This document shows, in pieces, positions 17,644 to 26,430 of a stretch of DNA of 64,000 nt. Numbering within the stretch: the stretch's first letter is position 1; each line of letters opens with the position of its first letter. Under the pieces are notes generated by a model. The model had not been told where the DNA came from, did no database searches, and worked only from the letters and a program-made list of their open reading frames with translations. Source of the DNA: an uncultured Duodenibacillus sp. (GTDB lineage Bacteria > Pseudomonadota > Gammaproteobacteria > Burkholderiales > Burkholderiaceae_F). A program made the translations under genes and the position numbers. The DNA lies in the NCBI GenBank assembly GCA_944390745.1, contig CALXQK010000013.1, forward strand, positions 62,001 through 126,000, read 5' to 3'.

Positions 17644-19380
17644 ATGTCCACGCTCGCCTCGCTCAAGGCGGCTCTCAGCAGCCTGCCCCTGCAGCGGTTT
17701 CATCCCGTTGCCATCGACGCCCTGAAAAACTACAGCAAGCGCCACTTCGCGCGCGACGTCAGCGCCGGCCTCACCGTGGGCATGGTGGCGCTGCCGCTGG
17801 CGATGGCCTTCGGCATTGCCTCGGGCGTGCCGCCCGAGGCGGGCATCTACACGGCCATCATCGCCGGCCTGCTGATCTCGCTTCTGGGCGGCTGCCGCGT
17901 GCAGATCGGCGGCCCGGCCGGGGCCTTCATCGTCATCATCTACGGAATCATCGCCAACTACGGGCTCGGAAGCCTGCTGGTGGCCACGATCGGCTCGGGC
18001 GTCATTCTCTTTTTCATGGGGCTCTTCAAGCTCGGCAGCTTCATCCGCTTCATCCCGGTCTCGATTGTGATCGGCTTTACCAACGGCATTGCGGTACTCA
18101 TCGGCCTGAGCCAGGTCAAGGACTTTCTGGGGCTTTCCATTGAAAAGATGCCCGCAGACTTCTTTCACCAGATCGAGACGCTTGCCGCAAACATCGACAC
18201 GTTCAATCCCTGGGCCTTCGGCGTGGCGCTTGCAAGCTTTCTCGTGGTGAAGTTCTGGCCCAAGGGCTACGCCATGGGCGGCGCGCCCTGGAAGCGCTGG
18301 ATGGCGCATCTGCCGGGCACCGTGGTCGTGCTTGCGGCCTCAACGGCCGTCGTGTCGATCTTCAACCTCCCGGTGGAGACCATCGGCAGCAAGTTCGGCG
18401 GCATTCCGCAGAAGCTCCCCGAGTTCGTTCTTCCGGACTTCTCCTGGTCAACGCTCAGAAACCTCGCAAGCCCGATGATCACCATCGCGCTTCTGGGCGC
18501 CATCGAAAGCCTGCTTTGCGCGCGCGTGGCCGACGCCATGACCGACGACCGGCACGATCCCAACCAGGAGCTGATGGGCCAGGGCATCGCCAACTTCATC
18601 GTGCCCTTCTTCGGCGGAATCCCGGCCACGGGCACCATCGCCCGCACGGTGACCAACATCAAGAGCGGCGCGGTCTCGCCTGTGGCGGGCGTCGTGCACG
18701 CGCTCACGCTGCTGGCGGTGATTCTTGCCGCCGCCCCGCTGGCGGCGGGCATTCCGCTGGCGGCGCTTGCGGCCATCCTCGTCTTCGTGGCCTGGAACAT
18801 GGGCAACTGGCGGGAGTTCTTGCGGCTGCGCCAGATGACGATGAGCTACAAGGCGACGCTTGTGTGCACCTTCGTGCTCACCGTGGTCTTTGACCTCACG
18901 GTGGCCGTCGAGGTGGGCCTGGTGGTCTCAAGCGTCTTCTTCATCTACCGCATGAACACGCTCACGCGCGTCGTGCCGCAGACGCTGCCCTTCAACATGC
19001 CCGCCGGCGTGGAGTGCTGGAAGCTCACCGGCGCGCTCTTCTTCGGATCCGTGAGCAAGCTCGAGGCGGTCACCGACCCCAAGCGCATCACCGCGCGCGA
19101 TGCCTCGCAGGTGGTGATTCTCGACTTCACCGACCTGCTCAACATCGACAACTCGGCCATGGACGTGCTCTCGGGCTTCATGCGCGCCCTGCACCGGCGC
19201 CGCCACGAGCTCATCATCGCCGGCGCCTCGGGCCATCCCCTGCGCCAGCTTGAGCGCACGGGCATCGCCGCGGCCCTGGGCAGGAACCTCGTGCCCGACA
19301 TCGCCTTCGCCGAATACCGCGCCCGGGAGCTGATGCGCGAGATGCACGAGCGCGAAACAAGCGGCAAGCCCGTGGTCTGA
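17644..19380 (+). CDS. SulP/SLC26-family anion transporter with STAS domain
   Basis: 578 residues from the ATG at 17644; an upstream open extension has no hydrophobic or conserved content. The N-terminal two thirds form the SLC26 membrane domain with some 12-14 segments, beginning with the family motif region AGLTVGMVALPLAMAFGIASG and a GGPAGAFIVIIYG segment; residues about 450-560 are a C-terminal STAS domain. Members carry sulfate, bicarbonate or dicarboxylates across the inner membrane, and the substrate is not predictable here. It converges on the sensor kinase gene with only 11 nt between stops. Confidence 0.9.
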   Translation: MSTLASLKAALSSLPLQRFHPVAIDALKNYSKRHFARDVSAGLTVGMVALPLAMAFGIASGVPPEAGIYTAIIAGLLISLLGGCRVQIGGPAGAFIVIIYGIIANYGLGSLLVATIGSGVILFFMGLFKLGSFIRFIPVSIVIGFTNGIAVLIGLSQVKDFLGLSIEKMPADFFHQIETLAANIDTFNPWAFGVALASFLVVKFWPKGYAMGGAPWKRWMAHLPGTVVVLAASTAVVSIFNLPVETIGSKFGGIPQKLPEFVLPDFSWSTLRNLASPMITIALLGAIESLLCARVADAMTDDRHDPNQELMGQGIANFIVPFFGGIPATGTIARTVTNIKSGAVSPVAGVVHALTLLAVILAAAPLAAGIPLAALAAILVFVAWNMGNWREFLRLRQMTMSYKATLVCTFVLTVVFDLTVAVEVGLVVSSVFFIYRMNTLTRVVPQTLPFNMPAGVECWKLTGALFFGSVSKLEAVTDPKRITARDASQVVILDFTDLLNIDNSAMDVLSGFMRALHRRRHELIIAGASGHPLRQLERTGIAAALGRNLVPDIAFAEYRARELMREMHERETSGKPVV

Positions 19381-19391
19381 GGCGCCCGCGC

Positions 19392-20969
19392 CTAGCGGCC
19401 CGCGCCCGGCTGCGCGCGCGGCAGCCGCACCGTCACGCGAAGCCCACGGCTGCCCTCGGGCGCCTCGGGATGCGCCCAGTCAAGGGCGATCGTCCCCGAG
19501 GCGCACTCGACCACGGTTTTGCAGATCGCCAGTCCCAGCCCCGTTCCCTGCGCCTCGCTGCCCAGAATCCGGTAGAAGGGATCAAAGACGCGCTCGCGCT
19601 CGGCGGGCGCAATCCCCGGGCCCGTGTCGCTCACCTCCAGCTCCACGACCGTCTCCCCGGCGCGCACGCACACCTGCACGCTGCCCCCGCGCGGGGTGTA
19701 GTTGACGGCGTTCTGCACGAGGTTGCGCACCAGGGCGGCAAAGTCGCTCTCGGGCATGGCAACGGCAAGCTGCGAGCCCTCGGCGCTCTCCAGGCCCTCG
19801 ACGTTGAGCGCCTGCTGCCTTTCCTCGGCCGCCCAGTAGAGATCGGCCGCAACGGAGCTGATGACCTTGAGGCAGCCCGCGCACGCGGGCGCCGCAGGCG
19901 TCTCGCCCTGCGCCTGGGCGCGCTTGAGCGCCAGTAGCTGCGTCACCAGATTGGTGGTGCGCGCAATGGCCGCCTTGATGTCCTCAACGCGCTCGCGCAC
20001 CTCGGGCGCGAGCTTCATCTGCGAGAGCCGGTCAACCTGCAGGCTCAGGGCGGTCATGGGGCTGCGAAGCTCGTGGGCGGCGTCGGCGACAAAGCGCGCC
20101 TCGCGCCGGCGCAGCTCCGAGACGCGCTCCAGAAGTCCGTTGACCGCCTCGACCAGGTGGCGCACCTCCAGGGGCGCCCCGCGGCCGTCGATGGGCTTGA
20201 GATCCTCGGCGCGGCGGCTCTCAAGCTCCCCGGCCACGTTCTTCAGGGGCCGCAGCGCCCGCCAGAGCACCAGCAGAAGAACGAGCAGCATGACGGGGGC
20301 CAGCACCAGAATGGGCGCGGCCGAGGTGAGCGCCCCGAAAAGAATGGCGCGGTTGCGCTCGGTGAGAAGCTGGCCCGCGGCCACATGCGTGCCGTCGGAG
20401 AGCGTGCGCAGAAAGATGCGGTACTTTTCGCCGAAGATCTCCACCGTGTGCGCGCCGTCCCAGTAGGACTCGGAAAAGGTCACCGACATCGCGCGGCCGC
20501 GCTTGTGCAGCATGCGCACGAGCACCGTCTCGCCCGCATTGACCACGGCGCTCGGGTTGTCGTCATCGAGCTCGAAACTGTCCTCAAAGGTCGAGTCGTC
20601 CATCGTGAGCACCTCGGCGTTGGAGGCCTCGACGCTTTCTCCGAGCGTGGAGCCGGGCCCGTAGAAGCCGCCCCGGGTGAGCTGCTCGATCTGGTCGCGG
20701 TAGCGCTGGTGCACGATGTCGCGCGAGAGAATGCCGACCACCTCCTTGAGGACGCGGTCCTGCCGCTCCCGGGCGGCCTCATAGCCCACAAGAAAGCTCA
20801 CGAGGGCCGTCACCACCATGAAGGCCACAAGCGTGACCGTGCAGCCCAGCAGCGCACGGCGAATGATCGAGCCCTGCTGCGCGGGCCCAAATAGCGCAGC
20901 CAGCCGCGGCGCGCCAAGCCAGGCGCCGAGGCGGGAAAAGAGTCTGGAGATTGCCGAGCGCATGGACAC
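19392..20969 (-). CDS. Sensor histidine kinase, QseC-like
   Basis: 525 residues. A GTG at 20969 has an AAGG ribosome site 7 nt upstream; an ATG two codons later (20963) is the alternative. One membrane segment near 40-65, a periplasmic domain of about 140 residues, a second membrane segment near 215-240, HAMP, a DHp domain with ADAAHELRSPMTAL, the N-box (NLVQNAVNYTPRGG), G1 (SDTGPGIAPAERERVFDPF) and G2 (GTGLGLAIC) are all present. The regulator gene ends 16 nt upstream and a YgiW-like BOF gene lies before that, the same trio as ygiW-qseB-qseC in enterobacteria. Signal unknown. Confidence 0.85.
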   Translation of the reverse strand: MSMRSAISRLFSRLGAWLGAPRLAALFGPAQQGSIIRRALLGCTVTLVAFMVVTALVSFLVGYEAARERQDRVLKEVVGILSRDIVHQRYRDQIEQLTRGGFYGPGSTLGESVEASNAEVLTMDDSTFEDSFELDDDNPSAVVNAGETVLVRMLHKRGRAMSVTFSESYWDGAHTVEIFGEKYRIFLRTLSDGTHVAAGQLLTERNRAILFGALTSAAPILVLAPVMLLVLLLVLWRALRPLKNVAGELESRRAEDLKPIDGRGAPLEVRHLVEAVNGLLERVSELRRREARFVADAAHELRSPMTALSLQVDRLSQMKLAPEVRERVEDIKAAIARTTNLVTQLLALKRAQAQGETPAAPACAGCLKVISSVAADLYWAAEERQQALNVEGLESAEGSQLAVAMPESDFAALVRNLVQNAVNYTPRGGSVQVCVRAGETVVELEVSDTGPGIAPAERERVFDPFYRILGSEAQGTGLGLAICKTVVECASGTIALDWAHPEAPEGSRGLRVTVRLPRAQPGAGR

Positions 20970-20985
20970 ACCGGGACCTTTGGGT

Positions 20986-21681
20986 TCAGGACGCGCGCGG
21001 GCGCTGCACCATCCAGCCCAGGCCGCGCACGTTGCCGATGGCCGAGGCGCCGAGCTTTTTTCTCAGGCCGTGGATGATGAATTCAATGGCGTTGCTCTCG
21101 GGCAGCTCGCCGTCGCTGTAGACGCGCTCCTCGAGCGCCGCGCGGGAAAGAATGGCGCCCGGCCGCGTGAGCAGCGCCTCAAGAAGGTCGTACTCGCGCC
21201 GCGAGAGCGCCGCCTGCCTTTTTTCTCCATCGCGCTCGATCGTGACGATCTTGGTTTCGGTGTCAAGCGTGAGCTCGCCGTTTGTGAGCGTGCGCGCGGC
21301 CGCGCTGGCCGCCCCCGGGCGGCGGCGCAGCACCGCGCGCATGCGCGCGAGAAGCTCGCTCATGTGAAAGGGCTTGAGCACGTAGTCGTCGGCGCCGGCG
21401 TCAAGTCCCGCCAGGCGGTCCTCGAGCCCGTCGCGGGCCGTGAGAATGATGACGGGCGTGTCGCTGCCGTCGGCGCGAAGCCCCCGAAGCACGCTCATGC
21501 CGTCGCGGCCCGGCAGTCCCAGATCCAGAAGCACCAGGTCAAAGCGCTCCTGCGACAGAATGCCCGTGGCCTCCCAGCCGCTTCTGGCCCACTGCGTCGT
21601 CACGCCGGCATCCTTGAGCGCCGCGCACACCGCCTCTCCGATCATGCGGTCGTCCTCGACCACGAGCACTGTTTCGAACAT
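20986..21681 (-). CDS. OmpR-family response regulator, QseB-like
   Basis: 231 residues from the ATG at 21681, preceded by a GGTGGAG ribosome site; an in-frame start at 21714 is rejected. The receiver domain has D10/D11, phosphoacceptor D53 (LVLLDLGLPG) and K103, and a C-terminal winged helix follows. It is transcribed with the kinase gene. In enterobacteria QseBC responds to envelope or metabolic cues and regulates the neighbouring ygiW; similar autoregulation is plausible but no site was identified. Confidence 0.87.
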   Translation of the reverse strand: MFETVLVVEDDRMIGEAVCAALKDAGVTTQWARSGWEATGILSQERFDLVLLDLGLPGRDGMSVLRGLRADGSDTPVIILTARDGLEDRLAGLDAGADDYVLKPFHMSELLARMRAVLRRRPGAASAAARTLTNGELTLDTETKIVTIERDGEKRQAALSRREYDLLEALLTRPGAILSRAALEERVYSDGELPESNAIEFIIHGLRKKLGASAIGNVRGLGWMVQRPRAS

Positions 21682-21777
21682 CAACTCCACCCCCAGAAAG
21701 AAGCGGGCGCCCATTGAAAGCCCCCCCCCTCAAGGGGCCTTTCAGCGCAGGCGCCCGAGCCGTACGACACGCAAAGC

Positions 21778-22146
21778 TTAGCGGACGATCGTCAGGCGGT
21801 GCACGTCAACCGTGTTGGGCTCAACGAGGTCCTTTTCATACTCGCCCTCGATGCGCACCCGGGTCTTGGGATCGACCTGCTGGCCGGCAAAGACCTCGTC
21901 GTCGATTTCAACGATGATGTCGCCCGTGTCGTCGCGGAAGCGGTAGTCCTCGTGGCGGACCTGGTCGACGATATAGCCCTCGAGCACCACAAGCTGGTCG
22001 TCGCGCCCGCTTGTCAGAAGTTCCCTGACGGTGCTGTTGTGGTTCGTGGCGCCGCCCGAAAACTGCGCCATGGCGCTCGTGGCGGCCAGAGTCGAGATGC
22101 CCGCGCAAAGCGCGGCCAGGATGAGTTTCTTGCTTTGGGAGAGCAT
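21778..22146 (-). CDS. Periplasmic BOF/YgiW-YdeI-family stress protein
   Basis: 122 residues with a signal peptide (cleavage near AMA-QF, about residue 27) and one bacterial OB-fold domain. The conserved segments are VLEGYIVDQV, DYRFRDDTGDIIVEIDDE and a C-terminal strand ending in TIVR. Start set by a strong GGAGGA ribosome site. YgiW-type proteins are implicated in tolerance to peroxide, cadmium, acid or cationic peptides. Position directly upstream of the QseB/QseC-like pair, 96 nt away on the same strand, matches the enterobacterial ygiW-qseBC operon and strengthens both assignments. Confidence 0.88.
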   Translation of the reverse strand: MLSQSKKLILAALCAGISTLAATSAMAQFSGGATNHNSTVRELLTSGRDDQLVVLEGYIVDQVRHEDYRFRDDTGDIIVEIDDEVFAGQQVDPKTRVRIEGEYEKDLVEPNTVDVHRLTIVR

Positions 22147-22537
22147 GGTGAATTCCTCCGTATCCGCCGGCCCGGGGACTCCCGGGCCGGGTCAATGCTG
22201 ATGATTTCTTGCCAGGTGCGGTTTGCCGCGTCCCCGGCAGCCCGCCCCTGCGGGTCCTGCCGGGAGGCTTTCGCCCGACTTTCCTGCACAGTGTAGAAGC
22301 CGACAATTAGCGCACCCATAGCCGCGCGCCTAAGTTTCGGCAAAGTCATTCAAGCGCTCCCCGAACAGGGCGCCCAAGCCGGCCGCGCCGCAGTCCTTGC
22401 GCCGGGCGCATGGGCTAAACTTCGCGGACATCCCTTCTTTTTTCCGATCCCGCGCCGCCATCACTTGCTGACGGCGGGCCCTGCGCCCGCCCCGCGGCCG
22501 GATTGACCCAACACTTTCTTTCAGGATTTTTCAGCCC
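22147..22537. other. Divergent intergenic region BOF gene / dsbC
   Basis: 391 nt with no supportable gene. It must carry promoters for both directions, but I could not place convincing -35/-10 pairs; a TAAACT near 22413 lacks a well-spaced -35. Confidence 0.4.
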
Positions 22538-23281
22538 ATGCGAGCAGCAATGTTTGGCGCGGCCGCGGCCGTCTGCGCAGCCCTTTATTCCGCCGCAGCC
22601 CCCGCGGCCGATGCCGCGGCTCCCGCCCCGGCGGCCGCCGAGGCGCAGAGCCTTGAGTCGCGCATCGCCGCGCGCGTTCTGGCCGTCACCACGATGAAGC
22701 CCGACACCGTGCGCCCCGCCCCCGTCAAGGGTCTCTACGAGGTGGTCGTCAAGCGCCGCCTCTTTTACGTCGACGAGAAGGTCGAGCACCTCATCGTCGG
22801 GCGCATCTTCGATGCGGCCACCGAAACCGACATCACCGCCGCGCGCATCGAGGAGCTTTCGCGCATCGACTGGAAGGAGCTGCCGCTTCAGGACGCCATC
22901 AAGGTCGTCTACGGCAACGGCGAGCGCAAGGTGGCCGTCTTCACCGACGCGCGCTGCACGTACTGCCAGATGCTTGAAAAGAGCCTGCGCGAGACGGGCA
23001 ACGTCACCGTCTACAACTTCCTCTACCCGATTCTCAATTCGCGCGAGGTTGCCCGCAACATCGTCTGCGCCAAGGATCCCGCCAAGGCGCTGCAGGACCA
23101 CATGCTCAACGGCACCGAGCCGCCCGCGGCCAAGTGCGACGACTCGGTGCTCGACCGCAACCTCGCCCTCGGCGCGCGGTACGAAATCAGCGCCACGCCC
23201 TTCATCATCTTTGCAAACGGATCGCGCGTTACTGGGGCTTTACCTAGTGATCAGCTCAATCGCGGCCTGAATCTGAAATAA
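22538..23281 (+). CDS. dsbC: Periplasmic disulfide isomerase DsbC
   Basis: 247 residues. A signal peptide (about 1-24) and an Ala/Pro-rich linker precede the N-terminal dimerisation domain (about 40-110) and a thioredoxin-fold domain. The active site is CTYC at 140-143, the second structural pair Cys177/Cys200 is present, and cis-Pro221 lies in SATPFII. DsbC reshuffles wrong disulfides in the periplasm and is kept reduced by a DsbD-type protein; a DsbD/ScsB-type reductase gene lies about 6 kb downstream. It is transcribed alone. Confidence 0.93.
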   Translation: MRAAMFGAAAAVCAALYSAAAPAADAAAPAPAAAEAQSLESRIAARVLAVTTMKPDTVRPAPVKGLYEVVVKRRLFYVDEKVEHLIVGRIFDAATETDITAARIEELSRIDWKELPLQDAIKVVYGNGERKVAVFTDARCTYCQMLEKSLRETGNVTVYNFLYPILNSREVARNIVCAKDPAKALQDHMLNGTEPPAAKCDDSVLDRNLALGARYEISATPFIIFANGSRVTGALPSDQLNRGLNLK

Positions 23282-23290
23282 TTTTTGCGT

Positions 23291-23331
23291 TTATGGGGAA
23301 TTTCCATAACGGTTGACTGATCCCTGTCAAC
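23291..23331. promoter_or_regulatory. Two adjacent inverted repeats upstream of the acyl-CoA synthetase gene
   Basis: TTATGG-N7-CCATAA (23291-23309) and GTTGAC-N8-GTCAAC (23312-23331) lie back to back about 70-110 nt before the start. Both have the size of dimeric regulator operators. The second contains a TTGAC that could be a -35. Confidence 0.4.
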
Positions 23332-23399
23332 GGATGCAGCAGTCTTGCACGCGGCGATTCCCCTTTGTTGAGTGACATTCACAAGGAGTAAGACAAGCC

Positions 23400-25505
23400 A
23401 TGCATTCTCTTGACAAGATCATGCGTCCGAAGAGCATTGCGGTGATCGGCGCCTCCACCAAGGCCCACACCATCGGCTCGGACATCATGAAGCGCCTGCA
23501 GGAGTATCACTTCGCAGGAAAGATCTACCCGGTCAACCCCAAGGGCGGCATCATTGAGGGACTGCCCGCCGTCAAGAACGTCCTCGAGATTGAGGGACCC
23601 GTGGACATGGCCATCGTCGTGGTCAATGCGCGCTTCGTGCTCGCCACGATCGACCAGTGCCATGAAAAGGGCATCAAGGGCCTCGTGGTGATCTCCGCGG
23701 GCTTCAAGGAGTCAGGCAAGGAGGGCGCCGAGCTTGAGAAGGCGCTGCTTGAGAAGGTGCGCGCCTACGGCATGCGCTGCGTCGGCCCCAACTGCCTGGG
23801 CGTGGTGAACACGAGCCCGGACGTGAGCATGGACGGCTGCTTTGCCGAGTCGCTGCCCGAGCGCGGCGACATCGGCTTCGTGTCGCAGTCGGGCGCCCTC
23901 GGCGGCGGCATTCTCAACATTCTCAAGGATCTCAACATCGGCTTTGCGCAGTTCATCTCGATCGGCAACCAGGCCGACGTGAACGCCGAGGACGCCATCG
24001 AGTACTGGGAGGACCAGGACGACGTGCGCCAGATCCTGCTCTACATGGAGTCGATCCAGAACCCGGCCAACTTCCGCAAGCTCGCCACGCGCGTGACGCG
24101 CCGCAAGCCGATCATCGCGCTCAAGGCCGGCCGCTCGGCTGCCGGCGCCTCGGCCGCGAGCTCGCACACGGGCTCGCTTGCGGGCTCGGACAAGGCCGCC
24201 GAAGCGCTCTTTCGCCAGTCGGGCGTGATTCGCGAGTACTCGCTCAAGCAGCTCTTCTCCACGGCCAAGGTCTTCCGCAACTGCCCCATCCCGAAGGGCG
24301 ACCGGGTCTGCATCATCACCAACTCGGGCGGCCCGGGCATCATGGCCACCGACGCGATCTGCGACTACGGCATGCAGATGGCGCAGCTTTCCGACGAAAC
24401 CAAGCAGAAGCTGCGCAGCTTCCTGCCTGCGGCCGCCTCGGTGAAGAACCCCGTGGACATGATCGCCTCGGCGCCTCTTGAGCACTACCAGCAGACGCTC
24501 ACCACGGTGCTCGCCGATCCGGGCGTGGACATGGTGATCTCGATCTACCTGCCCTTCCTCGGACTGCGCGACATCGACGTCGCCCGCGCGATCATGGAGA
24601 TCAAGGCCGCGCATCCGGAAAAGCCGATCGTGGGCGTGTTCATGACGAAAAACGAGTTCTTCTCGACGATCGCCGACATGGAGGTCAACATCCCGTTCTT
24701 CCAGTTTGCCGAGGAGGCCGTCGACGGTCTGGCGCGTCTCAACGCGCAGCGCAAGTGGCTTGCGCGCCCCGAGGGCCGCACGCCCTCGTTTGAGGTTGAC
24801 GGCAAGCGCGTCGAGGCCCTTTTTGCCGCGGCGCGCGCCGAAAACCGCGCCGAGCTCACCACGCGTGAAAGCCTCGACGTGCTCGAGGCCTACGGCGTGC
24901 GCGTCTGCCGCGCCGGCTTTGCCCGCACCGAGAACGAGGCCGTGGCCGTGGCCGAGCGCATCGGCTACCCGGTGGTGATGAAGATGACCTCCAAGACCAC
25001 CTCGCACAAGACCGACGTGGGTGGCGTGCGCGTCAACATCGGCTCGGCCGAGGAACTGCGCGCCAACTACCAGGACCTCGTGGCGAAGCTTCGTGAAAAG
25101 GGCCTGCTCGAGGGCCTTGAGGGCGTCATCGTGCAGGAGATGGTCAAGAGCACCCGCGAGCTCGTCTGCGGCATTGCCACCGACCCGCAGTACGGTCCGA
25201 TGGTGATGTTCGGCCTGGGCGGCGTCTACGTCGAGGTGATGAAGGACGTCTCCTTCGGCCTGGCGCCACTGACCGACCAGGACGCGGGCGAGATGGTGCG
25301 CTCCGTGAAGGCCTTCAAGCTGCTTGAGGGCGCCCGCGGCACGACGCCCGCCGACATCGGCAAGGTTGAGGAGATTCTGCTGCGGCTCTCGCAGCTCGTC
25401 ACCGACCATCCCGAGGTGGTTGAGCTCGACATCAACCCGCTCATGATTTCAGACAAGACGGGCGAGGCGATCGCCGTCGACGGCCGCATCAAGCTCAAGC
25501 TCTAG
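23400..25505 (+). CDS. ADP-forming acetate/acyl-CoA ligase, fused single chain
   Basis: 701 residues. The N-terminal CoA-binding Rossmann domain (IAVIGASTK, YPVNPKGG), two succinyl-CoA-synthetase-like ligase domains with the phosphorylated His near residue 256 in SSHTGSLAG, and a C-terminal ATP-grasp domain (about 480-700; GYPVVMKMTS, HKTDVGGV, DINPLM) are in the order of bacterial one-chain Acd/Pat-like enzymes. No GNAT acetyltransferase domain is appended, so this is not a Pat protein. The enzyme interconverts acyl-CoA + ADP + Pi and acid + CoA + ATP, a substrate-level phosphorylation step suited to an amino-acid-fermenting anaerobe; acyl specificity is unknown. An AAGGAG ribosome site precedes the ATG. 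Confidence 0.9.
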   Translation: MHSLDKIMRPKSIAVIGASTKAHTIGSDIMKRLQEYHFAGKIYPVNPKGGIIEGLPAVKNVLEIEGPVDMAIVVVNARFVLATIDQCHEKGIKGLVVISAGFKESGKEGAELEKALLEKVRAYGMRCVGPNCLGVVNTSPDVSMDGCFAESLPERGDIGFVSQSGALGGGILNILKDLNIGFAQFISIGNQADVNAEDAIEYWEDQDDVRQILLYMESIQNPANFRKLATRVTRRKPIIALKAGRSAAGASAASSHTGSLAGSDKAAEALFRQSGVIREYSLKQLFSTAKVFRNCPIPKGDRVCIITNSGGPGIMATDAICDYGMQMAQLSDETKQKLRSFLPAAASVKNPVDMIASAPLEHYQQTLTTVLADPGVDMVISIYLPFLGLRDIDVARAIMEIKAAHPEKPIVGVFMTKNEFFSTIADMEVNIPFFQFAEEAVDGLARLNAQRKWLARPEGRTPSFEVDGKRVEALFAAARAENRAELTTRESLDVLEAYGVRVCRAGFARTENEAVAVAERIGYPVVMKMTSKTTSHKTDVGGVRVNIGSAEELRANYQDLVAKLREKGLLEGLEGVIVQEMVKSTRELVCGIATDPQYGPMVMFGLGGVYVEVMKDVSFGLAPLTDQDAGEMVRSVKAFKLLEGARGTTPADIGKVEEILLRLSQLVTDHPEVVELDINPLMISDKTGEAIAVDGRIKLKL

Positions 25506-25558
25506 CTCTAGCCTGAGCTGCGGCTCCTGAGCCCGCCTGCGCGGGCTCAACCGCCTTC

Positions 25559-25593
25559 GGGCGCCGACTCCCCGCCGGGTCGGCGCCCTTTTT
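25559..25593 (+). terminator. Terminator of the acyl-CoA ligase gene
   Basis: Perfect 10-bp stem GGGCGCCGAC/GTCGGCGCCC with a 10-nt loop and five T. The 240 nt from here to the next start hold no recognisable gene. Confidence 0.92.
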
Positions 25594-25833
25594 CATGCGC
25601 TCCCTGTCAGGCCTTTTTTTCTTCAAGTCGATCTTCCCCAGAGCCCCCTGTTTCCCGCAGTGTTCTCCTGCGACATTCAGAGGCTCTTTTGCGCGTTTCA
25701 GGCAAGGCCCTCCGCCCCGGGGCGGGCATCATGACGCTGCGGCAGGCCGCACCCCATGACCGGCCCAGCAAGCCCGGGACCAGCTTTCCGGCCTCGGGGC
25801 GAACCGCAAACTCCCTTGAACGCAGAAAAAAAC

Positions 25834-26430
25834 ATGTCGACCGTATTCATCATCAACGCCGGCGTCCCCTCCCCGATGGGCAGCCGCGGCGCGCTCAACG
25901 ACGAAATGACCCGCATTGCCCGCGAGGAATTTGAACGCGCGGGCTGGACCGTACTCGTCACCGATCTCAAGAACGAATGGAAGCTTGAGGAGGAGACCGC
26001 AAAGATCCTTGCGGCCGATCTCATCATCGTGCAGACGCCGATCTGGGCGATGTACGCGCCCTGGCAGATGAAGCGCTGGATTGACGTCGTCTCCACCAAC
26101 CCGGCCGTGTGCGGCACCGACGGGCGCACCCGCACGGATCCCTCAAGGAAGTACGGCACGGGCGGCTTTCTCACCGACAAGCGCTACTTGATTTCAAGCA
26201 CCTGGAACGCCCCGGCTGAGGCGCTCTTTGAGCCCAACGGCTTTTACGACGGCCGCGGCCTTGAGGGCGCGCTGCTGCCGCTGCACAAGCAGTTTGAGTA
26301 TCTCGGCGTCGCGCCCCTGCCCTCCTTTGCCGTGCACGACGTCTACAAGAATCCCTCAATTGAAGGGGATCTGGCGCGCTGGAGATCGCGCGTCGAGGCG
26401 ATTGCCCGCAATCCTGCGAAAAAGGACTAG
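25834..26430 (+). CDS. mdaB: NAD(P)H:quinone oxidoreductase, MdaB-like flavodoxin-fold protein
   Basis: 198 residues from the ATG at 25834; an upstream in-frame start at 25756 adds an unconserved leader. The flavodoxin-like fold begins at once (STVFIINAG), with the FMN/FAD-contacting QTPIWAMYAPWQMKRWIDVV and YLISSTWNAP segments conserved in MdaB. Such cytosolic flavoproteins make two-electron reductions of quinones with NADPH and protect against oxidative stress. The stop overlaps that of the convergent EamA gene by 3 nt. Confidence 0.85.
   Translation: MSTVFIINAGVPSPMGSRGALNDEMTRIAREEFERAGWTVLVTDLKNEWKLEEETAKILAADLIIVQTPIWAMYAPWQMKRWIDVVSTNPAVCGTDGRTRTDPSRKYGTGGFLTDKRYLISSTWNAPAEALFEPNGFYDGRGLEGALLPLHKQFEYLGVAPLPSFAVHDVYKNPSIEGDLARWRSRVEAIARNPAKKD

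Noticed and set aside
23952..24400. GNAT lysine acetyltransferase (Pat-type) identity for the acyl-CoA ligase.
   Set aside because: The chain ends with the ATP-grasp domain at residue 701 and has no appended acetyltransferase domain; the phosphorylated His and ATP-grasp motifs of an active ligase are present.
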